64,000 bases of DNA, taken from positions 4,655,001-4,719,000 of the forward strand of contig OY987265.1 in assembly GCA_963920665.1 (NCBI GenBank), given 5' to 3'. The stretch's first letter is position 1. Each line of letters opens with the position of its first letter. Of this stretch, positions 49,873 through 59,216 are shown in pieces. Under the pieces are notes generated by a model that was given only the letters and a program-made list of their open reading frames with translations, was not told the DNA's origin and did not search any database. Position numbers and translations under genes: made by a program. Origin of the DNA: Straminergon stramineum (taxonomy: Eukaryota; Streptophyta; Bryopsida; Hypnales; Calliergonaceae).

Positions 49873-50564
49873 GTGAGTTTTCGTTTTTTAATCTGGAAGG
49901 TGGGGTTGGAGGTTCCGTGTTTGTGGATTTTCTGTTTTTTATTCAGTTTTTGAGTCGGGGTTCTTGGATGTGGATTTGGTCCGATTTAGACTCTGGGAAT
50001 CGGAAACTTTAAGAGGTTTGTTGCTGTCGTTTTGTTTATTTAGAATTTCGAGCTTTCAGATCGCAGATGGTTTTGTCCTTTGATGAGCGGAGGCTGAGCG
50101 TGCCGGTTTGGTAGCGGTTGAGTGCGATTGAGTGGGGATTCTAGAACGAGTTAAGAGGCGACTGACATTAAATAGTCCTCCGATTTAGGGTTTGGTGGCC
50201 GGGGGGTCGAATGAAGGGGATTCGGGTGGACGGGTAAATTTTTTAGGTTAAGAGTGTCCTGCTGGTGTGTGTGCGAGAGATTGATGTGTGATTTGCGGGT
50301 TTGGGGGTTGGAGGTTCTGGTGAGAGCGGGAGTTTGCGTCGGAGTTGGTCGTGTGAGGACTTGCGGAGGAAGAAGAGGCCAACAAGGTGGCGGCACACTC
50401 TTTTATGTCTGAAGCCGGCTGCTTCTACCTGGGGTCGGTCGGGCTCTTGGGAGAATACTGTCCTACCACGCGGAAGAGACACAAATCGCAATTACGTCGC
50501 TCCGGTGTTCCGATCGTGCTGCATGCGGCTCGTCTGACTAGCGGCGTGCGGTCTCCGTCGACAG
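49873..50564 (+). other. probable eIF5 5'-leader intron
   Basis: A strong donor CAG|GTGAGT occurs at 49873 and a plausible acceptor GACAG at 50560-50564, 31 bases before the start codon. Plant eIF5 genes are known to have leader introns with an uninterrupted coding exon. The acceptor choice is inferred. If the region were retained, it would contain short upstream reading frames ending at 50537 and 50584. Confidence 0.5.
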
Positions 50565-50595
50565 CATCTGCTTGTGTTTCTTGACGTCCGCCGCG

Positions 50596-52011
50596 ATGGC
50601 GCTTCAGAATATCGGGGCCGGTAACCGCGACGATGCCTTTTACCGGTACAAGATGCCGAAGCTGATCACGAAGATCGAGGGTCGCGGGAACGGCATCAAG
50701 ACGAACGTGGTGAACATGGTGGACGTGGCGAAGGCGCTGGCGCGTCACCCCTCGTACACGACGAAGTACTTCGGTTGCGAGTTGGGCGCCCAGTCGAAGT
50801 TCGACGAGAAGACTGGCACGAGCATCGTGAACGGCGCCCACGACACGACGAAGCTTGCGGCGCTGCTGGAGAACTTCATCAAGAAGTACGTGCAGTGCTA
50901 CGGTTGCGGCAACCCGGAGACGGAGGTGGTGATCACGAAGACGCAGCTGATCACTTTGAAGTGCGCTGCTTGCGGTTACCTTTCGGACGTGGACATGCGC
51001 GACAAGCTGACGACGTTCATTTTGAAGAACCCTCCTGAGCAGAAGAAGGGTGGTAAGAAGGACCGCGCTTTGCGTCGTGCGGAGAAGGAGCGTCTGAAGG
51101 AGGGCGAGGCCGCAGACGAGCAGCTGAAGAAGCTGAAGCGCGAGGCCGTGAAGAAGAGCAAATCCGGTCCCGACGACAAGGCAGGTACGAAGAAGAAGCA
51201 CGGTTCCGACGACGAGGAGTTGTCTCCTTCTGCGAGCCAGGCGGACGAGGAGGAGACCGCGGGCGACGAGGAGGACGACGTGCAGTGGTCCACGGACACC
51301 TCTGCGGAAGCGGCCCAGCGTCGCATCCTGGAGCAGCTTACGACGGCCACGAGCGAGATGGTGATTTTGGGTAACGGCGTGGACAAGAGCGAGTCCTCTC
51401 CGCGCGCGAAGACTCCGAAGGACGTTCCGAGCTCGAGGCCGAAGTTGCTGAAGAAGACTTCTTCGAAGAAGTCGGAGCCGGACGTGGAGTCGAAGGATCC
51501 CGAGTCTCCGAAGTTGGAGGAGCCGAGTCCTCGTGAGAAGCTGCTGAATGACTTCAGGCAGTGTCTGAAGAAGGGTATGACTCCCGCGCAGCTGGCTGCC
51601 CATTTGCAGAGCAAGGTGGAGCCTAAGTGCGAGGCAATGGACGCGTATTTCGTGGCCTTGTTCGAGGGTTGCGGTAAGGGTCTGCACAAGGAGATCTCGA
51701 AGAAGAAGAGTTACTTGGATGCGGCTGTGCAGGACGATGTTTCTCAGAAGGATTTGTTGAGTGCCATCGAAGGGTTCTGCTCTGATCTTCCTGCGAACGC
51801 GAGCAAGGAGATCGCGCTTGTTCTGAAGGTTTTGTACGACGAGGAGATTTTGGAGGAGGAGCAGATTTTGCTTTGGTACGACGCAGTTCCCGCGTCAGCG
51901 AACGGTGCCGTGGACGTTTCGAAAGGCTCTGCGGTGAGGAAGTCTGCGCGCCCCTTCGTGGACTGGCTTCGGAGTGCCGAGGCCGAATCGGAAGAAGACG
52001 ATGAGGAGTGA
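50596..52011 (+). CDS. EIF5: eukaryotic translation initiation factor 5 (eIF5)
   Basis: One uninterrupted exon of 471 aa. The start is placed at MALQNIG, the usual plant eIF5 N-terminus, rather than at an in-frame ATG eight codons upstream. eIF5 is the GTPase-activating protein for eIF2 in the 43S/48S complex. The N-terminal domain has FYRYKMP with Arg17 aligned to the yeast GAP residue Arg15, then GRGNGIKT and [10 protein letters not shown]. The zinc finger uses Cys101, Cys104, Cys123 and Cys126. A Lys-rich then Asp/Glu-rich linker (~150-310) follows. The C-terminal W2/HEAT domain (~316-460) carries acidic-aromatic boxes ([22 protein letters not shown] near the end) that bind eIF2-beta and eIF3c. 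The coding sequence is GC-rich with strong G/C third-position use, unlike the surroundings, suggesting high expression. Confidence 0.96.
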   Translation: MALQNIGAGNRDDAFYRYKMPKLITKIEGRGNGIKTNVVNMVDVAKALARHPSYTTKYFGCELGAQSKFDEKTGTSIVNGAHDTTKLAALLENFIKKYVQCYGCGNPETEVVITKTQLITLKCAACGYLSDVDMRDKLTTFILKNPPEQKKGGKKDRALRRAEKERLKEGEAADEQLKKLKREAVKKSKSGPDDKAGTKKKHGSDDEELSPSASQADEEETAGDEEDDVQWSTDTSAEAAQRRILEQLTTATSEMVILGNGVDKSESSPRAKTPKDVPSSRPKLLKKTSSKKSEPDVESKDPESPKLEEPSPREKLLNDFRQCLKKGMTPAQLAAHLQSKVEPKCEAMDAYFVALFEGCGKGLHKEISKKKSYLDAAVQDDVSQKDLLSAIEGFCSDLPANASKEIALVLKVLYDEEILEEEQILLWYDAVPASANGAVDVSKGSAVRKSARPFVDWLRSAEAESEEDDEE

Positions 52012-53465
52012 CGCTTCCCACGTTTGTGGTCTTTCAGATGTAATCCGTTTACATATTGTCTCGTATGCAGTAGTTTGTAAATTTTTTGCAGCAGTGCATA
52101 CCCTCGAGGTCTTTGATCAGGTTTTTGTGTGGATTAATGTAGGTCAACTTTGTAGGAGTTACGATAGTGCCGTTATTGGCTGGAACAGTGGGAATTGATT
52201 GATCGGAATCTCGTTCTCGCTGTTGCGAGCTTTGGGCACTGAAAATATGAACATGTCAGGCGGTATTCTGGTGTTTGTGAATGGAAACTTGAAGCCTGAG
52301 GATTGATACATATTTCCAAATAGTTAGTGATTTGTGCATTATCATGTCGTTGGAACTTTTGCACTGGAGTCCTCTTCGTGATTGAGCAATCTCAGTAAAA
52401 TCACCTACACTGTTGTGGTTGCACTGTGACATATGTTTGCAGTAGATGCTTCTATCAAATTTCGTGCTCTTTCATTCCAATTTTTATTGAATTGTGAAAG
52501 ATTTTTTGTTTATTTCAAATAGTATTTTAGGATACGATAGTCAACGATAGTTATCCTCCTATGTAATGTTTTGATTTTGTGATTAGAATCTAAATTTAAA
52601 GGATCTAAGTTCGCAAGTTGACAGAATCTAAGCTGAATGTCACTAACACTGTTTTGCTTTATACTCATATTTTGGTAGGAGGTACATGAAGTAGCGTTCT
52701 TATTTCGAGCGAAATTTCGCTCGATCTGACAGATTCTAACCTCTCCGTTGCTCTCCCTCCAAATTTTGGCCTCTACAGTGAAGCCAACAAACTGACAGAT
52801 GGCAAAAAAAAAAACACTGACATGAAGTGCTAGTTTAAGGGCTGGAAATGAATTGGGGAGTGTATACTTGTTTTTCTGTAAATTTTCCTTGAAAGGCAAA
52901 TGGAATTGACATATTTCCTCAAGTTGTTTCATATTTTTTTGGAACTTTGGGGAATCAGTTATGAATTTTTGAAGTTGAAATGCAGTGTACACTAAAAGCA
53001 ACCACCTCTTGAAATGTACATTGTTGGTACATTGAAGAAAGTGAAATGTATATTTGTGTTGTGATTGCTTTTAGAACACGGGTGCTTTTTGAGTCAACTT
53101 CCTTAAACTTTTTGAACACACTTATGTCTCTTCAAAGAACTTGAATAAATGTATACAAACTTATAATTAGTTGGGGCATCCCACACCCTTGTGCTCATTA
53201 TGTACTTTGGATAATAGGCAAGACTTGAAGTTAGCTATATGGATTCTAGTTCATTCAACATGTAAATCACCTTTCAACGATTTTTCCATCTAGACTTGAG
53301 CCCAAGAATATAGGCTCAAATAAAAGAGTCATCTTTTGTATGAGCCATGGAAGAAATAAATTACCTCATCTTTTGGAAGAATATTCTATTTTTGATACTT
53401 AAGCTTTCTTTAAATTAAATGGGAATTGCCTACAACAAATGCTAGTATATGGGTAGCATTTTTGG
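52012..53465. other. eIF5 3' flank and spacer
   Basis: The first few hundred bases should be the eIF5 3' untranslated region. The rest is AT-rich and contains a second copy of repeat J at about 52921-53075. Confidence 0.4.
52921..53075. repeat. dispersed repeat J copy 2
   Basis: AAGTTGTTTCATATTTTTTT and the block GTTATGAATTTTTGAAGT match 27931-28110. The internal stem is partly retained (CCACCTCTTGAAATGTACAT). Confidence 0.65.
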
Positions 53466-54700
53466 GAGGCAAAAAATAGGACAAGTGTTTCTTCCAACTA
53501 TCCTTCACTTAAATTTCACCCTCACTTCACAATGTATTTATAGATAGTGGTGTAGGCTTGGTTCCAATGGCACCTCTCTTATATAAGGTTTTTTCTTTCT
53601 AGTCGAAACAATTTTGAAGTTCAACAATGTACTTTGGAAATTTTCTCTAGGCACCTATATTGGTAGTTGTATGGGGTTGTGTAGATATCTATAGTTATGC
53701 TTTTTCAAAAGAATTAAAAACATGTCCCATGCATAAAAGCTACTTATTCCAATCTTGCTAGTATAAGCATATGCACATTGGTTAGAGAAAATATGTAATA
53801 AAGTCCATTGTATGCCCATGCTTTTGCAAGTGATTTGAATCACGACATGAACATGTGTAAATGACCCTTCATCTTAGTCTCTCTTTGCACTTACTCTCCA
53901 GATGGCTTTGATTTAACTTATGCACACACTAGTTAGGTGATTTTGACCTGATTGATGCAATGAACATGTACAAATGATCCTTCATCTTTCACTCTGGGTA
54001 CATGCTCGTTGGGTGACTTTGATTTGACTAAAGCGACAAGCATGTTTAAATGACCCTTTATCTCTCAACATGTGGACAAGGTCTTTGGAAGACTTTGACT
54101 TGATTGTAGTGATAAACATGTATAAATGATTTTTTTTATCTCTCACCACATGGATAAAGTTTTGGGAAACTTTGACTTAAGTCATGTAATGAGTTTATAG
54201 AAATGATTCATGGTAGGTGATGGGTAAGGGTGGTGGGTGAGGGTGATGTGTAACCTAACCAACGTTTGGGAAGTTTTTTGAATTTTACTAGCTATTTTCC
54301 TCCAATTCCCAAATTGAACCAATTTTTCAAGTATAGAGTCTGACTAGTTTCTCTATTCTCCATTCAGAATTGTTTTTTTTCCATTGTTTTTTTGTTGATG
54401 TTTTCAAATTGCAACCAATTTTTTTACCAATTCTACCAACTAACATTGAACTAGCTACCAGTTCTTCCCAAACATTGGACCTGACTAATGCAACTGAGTA
54501 TTTGTAAATGACACTTCATATCTCAACATATGCATTCTATGCACCATTCAATAGAATCAATTTTTTCTTGTTAGTATTTAGGTTTTTGATGAAAGTAATA
54601 TTATGATGACTCTTGCAAAAATTTTAATATCACACTTATGAAAAAAGAATATTATGGGGAATTGTATTTGTATAAAACATGTTTCATTCTAAATAATGAC
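53466..54700 (+). repeat. dispersed repeat H, copy 3 (3' truncated)
   Basis: Matches copies 1 and 2 from the leader (AATGGCACCTCTCTTATATA) through the ~75-bp tandem units (about 53845-54210) to AACATGTTTCATTCTAAAT. The AT-rich tail of the family is missing. It is interrupted by a family I MITE. Confidence 0.7.
54259..54478. mobile_element. family I MITE copy 2 inserted in repeat H
   Basis: Ends CCAACGTTTGGGAAG and CTTCCCAAACATTGG are inverted. The two other H copies run straight through at this place (CCTGACTAATGCAAGTGAG). Flanks ACCTAA and ACCTGA suggest a ~6-bp target duplication. Confidence 0.7.
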
Positions 54701-54741
54701 ACAAAGTCGATTACTTATTTGAAAAATTTAGAAAACATTAA

Positions 54742-55308
54742 TCCCTTAAGGACATATAGTAGGCCATGTTTCTAAAATTTTAGACACATATCACAAAACT
54801 CAACTTGCTAAGAATAATACTTTAATGATGGATTTCAAAAAAAAGTTGTAAAATATAATCCATAGATCACATCCATATGGTTAAATCAATTGCTACACTA
54901 AGCAATATTTTTCAAGAAAATTGAATATCTAAAATTGAATATTTTTCTGAAATTTATTATAGATTAAATATTTTTAAATTTTTCAAGATTTTGTTCCTTT
55001 GAGTTTAAATTTTTAAGTTCTAATTAGGGTGATTTTTGCAAATTTTATTTAACTTATTTATTTTAGTCTTTATAAAGGATCATTTTTTGAACTAAATAAG
55101 TTCGTTTTTAAAGTCAAACATTTATATAATCCTTGAACTATAGGAGATTTTTAAAGGAAGTTGTCAAAATCTCTATCTTACAAATGCAAGAGAACTAACA
55201 AAAGAATTTTCAAATATTTATATGGATGAAAATACAAAGATTTTAGGAGCTTGGATCATGTTTTCATTCATTCATTATTCAAAATTTGAATGTCTTGACC
55301 TTCAAGGG
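54742..55308. mobile_element. TTAA element, family C-like (567 bp)
   Basis: TTAA at 54738-54741 and 55309-55312. Ends are TCCCTTAAGGACATATAG and CTTGACCTTCAAGGG. It is strongly diverged and AT-rich. Confidence 0.6.
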
Positions 55309-55312
55309 TTAA

Positions 55313-56500
55313 ATATACTTTGGGCTATTAATGATTTATATTCCCTTCCATCTTCCATCCATTTCTACTTAACAAATTTTAAAGTGTAAAAATAGATTCT
55401 ATTTTGAATTTCTTTCCTTAGGCTCTCATCTCAATTCTCTAATGTAAAAATAAAACAAAAAATCTATATTTTAGAGTGGAAAAATTTAAGTTAAGAGGAT
55501 TCAAAGTCTTATAACCTAGTATGGCTTTTTGCACACGATGGTTATGAGTAAACCATATTGATTGAATTTAGGAGTTACTTATAGCAAGTTTTTAAGAGTA
55601 TTAAATTTTTTGAAATCCTCTAATTATTTGAAAGATTTAGTAGTTGAAAAATAGAATAATATTGTAAATTTATTTTCACCACGATGTTCTTTACTATAAT
55701 TTTCAACTCTTGAAAAAGAATTTAGATTTTGAAAGTATATTTTGTATTTGAGATTATTTATCCCCTTTTTTATTCAAATATTCAAAGTAAATTTCAAATT
55801 TTCCAAAGAAAATTTGAAAGTTGTATGACTTATAGAAAACATGTGACTTCATCTTTAAAAAATAGACGTACGAAATTTTCATTCGTATTTAAGTTAGTTG
55901 CAAAACAGTAATATACAAAGCTATAAATAGAAGGCTTTTGAAGTTTTTAAAAGTGGTCATAATCCCTTCCTTTCAAGTGATTGTAATATTTAGACATTGT
56001 CATTTGTTCACAAAACTTAGTGGAGCACATTCAATATCAAATTGAATAGCCACGCTTTGGTGCATAGAACATTGGTCAATTTATCAAATTTCTTGTTGCT
56101 CATTGCTAGAGTATTACAAGCCACTCACGAGAAAGTAGCCTAGCCCGAGCTTAGGCATAGCCCATGTGGTAATTTGGCCACTCCTAATGCTAAACTAAGG
56201 TTGCAATAGGCCTACCCATGCCAAACATGTCCCTCTAAATGGCAAGACAACATCCTTGCTCACGTGTTGATTGAGTTACACATTTTATTAGGTTGCATTT
56301 TGTCATGCCATGTTTAGCTGTTGTATTCGTCATTGTCAGCTTCTAGCAATGGAAGGACATAGAAGACTATAACATCTAGCATGTGAATAAGAGAGCAATC
56401 ATAGTAGTTTAGGGTTGATTTTGACTTTGCCAAGTTCCAATGAGACTTGCAATGAAGACAATCAGGGTCATGAGGTTAAGCACTGGGGGAGCAACAAGGA
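55313..56500. other. AT-rich spacer
   Basis: Nothing recognised. Confidence 0.35.
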
Positions 56501-56504
56501 CTTG

Positions 56505-56830
56505 TGCATGTACAACAAAGGGGTGGGGTGGGGGGGTAAGGGTGCATCGATGACTAAAGCGTGTACAATAGAGATGAATGATAGTATGACAATAGTAGGC
56601 AAGGATGCAACAACAAGAGGCAAGGGTGTGGGGGCCAACATGTGCACAATGAATGGGAGTGAGGGCACAATGATAAGGGCTGAGGGTGCAACAATGGCAA
56701 CCATATATGCAACAAAGGGTGGCAAAGGCACAACATAAGGGTAGAGGGTGCTACAACGATGACCATGTGTACAACAAAGGACAACAAAGGTGTAGTGGTA
56801 GGGAGCAAGGGCACGGTGACAAGCAACTCG
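56505..56830 (+). repeat. degenerate ~62-bp tandem repeat, G-rich
   Basis: About five imperfect units on the theme ATGTGTACAACAAAGG ... AGGGTGCAACAATG. The frame is open across most of it, but the composition is simple, so I treat it as a minisatellite. The segment at 56520-56541 is nearly all G and could form a quadruplex. Confidence 0.65.
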
Positions 56831-56962
56831 AGCATAGTGGAACAAAGGAGAATTTAGGGTTCAATTGTTCAAATACAAATATCTCAAGGTTATAGGAAGG
56901 GGTCCAGATCTATTGTGACAAAGCAAGTATTTGTAGTATGATGAGTTGGTGCAACAAGTGCA

Positions 56963-57547
56963 ATGAAGGGAAATAATTTTGTTGTTGAAGAAGAATGCCA
57001 AATCACAAAGAATGCTATTGTTGTGAGCCAAGACCCTATCTCAAGTAATTATTATAAAACCAATACTTTTTGGTAGAGCATTTGGGCACATTATGATGAA
57101 AACAAGCTTTGTGGTGAAAAATCGTCATATTTGTTGGAATCTAAATGGAAGCAAATTAAGCTTGATGTTGGGAAGTTTATTTCAACCCATCTAGTAATTA
57201 AGAGGTTGAAGAAGAGTGTCACAAGTCCAACAAAAAGTATATTTGTAGAAAAGGATTTGTACAAAGCAAAACACACGAGGAATTTGTATTTTTCTTTTGA
57301 GTATTGTTGAATTTTGGTGTGTGGTTTTCCACATTGGATTGATAGTTGGGGTAGCATGAAGCAAGCCAAATCTCTTAAGAAAAAGACCAAGTCTATTGGT
57401 CATGACTCTTGTGAGGGTGCTCAAGAATCCATTAGTGCTGTAGAAAATCAAATGCCATCATTAGAGATTGCCCACAAAGAACAAAGGTTGCCAAGTTGTT
57501 GTAGAAGAATGAGAAAGTCTAGGAAGAAACTATGTATGCTTAAATAG
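56963..57547 (+). pseudogene. NAM-associated / trihelix-like domain protein relic
   Basis: A single frame of 195 codons is broken only by TAG at 57074-57076 and TGA at 57308-57310, the latter where the family usually has Trp. Features seen: VVSQDPISSNYYKTNTFW, then SIWAHYDENK, then SKWKQIKLDVGKFIST, then KDLYKAKHTRNLYFSFEYC. This order matches the plant 'No apical meristem-associated, C-terminal' proteins, a Myb/trihelix-like family often linked to PIF/Harbinger transposons. Family assignment is from memory of the pattern, without a search. No adjacent Harbinger transposase was recognised. Confidence 0.6.
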
Positions 57548-59216
57548 TAGCTACAAAAGTCCTAGCAATAGTCAATCTTCAAATCCTGTTTGAAAAACGC
57601 ACTATTTGTTAATTTTGATTACAACCCTAAGATTCATAAATTACAAATTCTATTGCACAAAAGTCTTGTGTGTTAGGTAAGAAGAAGAGTTGGCAAAGCT
57701 CCTCAAGCATAAATAAAAAGAAAAGCTATAGAAGACCCCCAAAATTCTAAGAGATGAGGCCACCAAAATTGCAAAAATGAACTAGCATTTAGAGGAAGCC
57801 TAGGTAGTTGAAGAAAGGGACTAGAATGAAACCACTTGGCAAATGGGAGAAAAATGGGTTGTCATAAGCAATGACAAAGATAAGGAGTACCAACACATCT
57901 AGGATAGCCAAAGAGATTACCTTGTTAAAGACTACAATGTGACAATGAGGTGGGTGGTTGTAGGTGAAGGTGAAGAATTGAGGCAAGGGTGTTTTGCAAG
58001 CAATGTAGGGCTCAAGGAAGACATCATGGGGTGTGGCAATAACAAAGATAAGACATGTGGGGGGTGACAATTTGGATTTTGAAGCATTGGGCCCGTTTTT
58101 CAAAGAATCTTCAAATAAACTCCTCCAATACTCAACTACATGTGAACTTCCTTGATATCATTTTTCTTGTCTTTACAAGATGCATCTATCAATTTAAGTC
58201 TTCGGTTTCGAATCACACTATTTGAACTTATAGTTTTTGCATCAAACAATTTGATAATTTTTTTGAATAGTGGCATAGAGTTTGCCATGGCCATGAGGGT
58301 AGAAGCTCATCATTGATTAACAAGCTACATGATGCCCATTTAAGAAGATTCTAAAATCCAAGTTTGTATAGCCCTCCAAGGACCTCAAATGTCCTTTCAG
58401 GGTTAAGCAAGTGAGATTCAACCCCTTAAGGATTTTGATACAAAACTGAGTTGAGTAAATGCGTGGTATGTATGCATGACAGATGTGTTTGGGTCACATT
58501 TATTCAGTACAGATTAAGACTGCATATACGGTAATAAGATGTTGTAAAAAATCTGTCATGAAAAAATTCATTGCACTGCAGAATTCTGAGTGCACATGAA
58601 ATGTGATGGATTGATAGACATAGTATTGCTCAAGGTCAGAGAAAGGTCCCAATAGATCGCAAACCGTAGAAGGAATCTCTCTCCCTTAATTGCTTATGGA
58701 AAGTTGAATTCAAACTTTTCATGAATGACTCGTCGCCACAAGCGAACACAACATTCTTTAAGTTAGGAGCTGAACAAACTCATCCTTCTCCACTGTTGAT
58801 GGCAACTCAAACTTCAGACTGAAAAATCCACCATTCATTGTAAAGAACATGCGTGGCACTCAATAGAGTCACCAATGCTGGTCTTGTAGCTTCGGGTACC
58901 TCCTACCTAAGATGAGCTCACGATTGCACAAAAAGAATCTGGATTCCTTTTCCAAAGGATAATGAGGCAGCTCCCCACAAATATTATGAAAATCTCATTT
59001 CATGCATGGAGTGCGGAGGATATAAGACCTTCTGATCTTATTAACCAAGTTCCTAATTTAGAGGAGGGATTACACCGATACCTGCGGACCAAATGAACCA
59101 CTAATTGAAAACTGATGTACAATGCGGCTTGGTGTGTGACGAGTGATGCAATGTCGAAGAAAACCCATTTTGTCAAGGAAAACTAAGGCTTACAGAGCTC
59201 AGAGATGATGAGGGGG
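57548..59216. other. spacer downstream of cpSRP54
   Basis: No supported gene. AATGTCCTTTCAGGG followed by TTAA at about 58402 resembles the right end of a TTAA element. Sequence nearest 59216 should be the cpSRP54 3' untranslated region. Confidence 0.35.

Noticed and set aside
50425..51687. 420-codon open frame antisense to eIF5
   Set aside because: It is a mirror of the GC-rich eIF5 coding sequence with Leu/Arg-rich low-complexity translation and no family resemblance.
52510..53001. 163-codon minus-strand frame downstream of eIF5
   Set aside because: AT-rich composition, overlap with dispersed repeat J and no recognisable domain; likely chance.
56415..56738. 107-codon frame across the 62-bp tandem repeat
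   Set aside because: Its content is explained by the repeat; simple composition and no supporting context.
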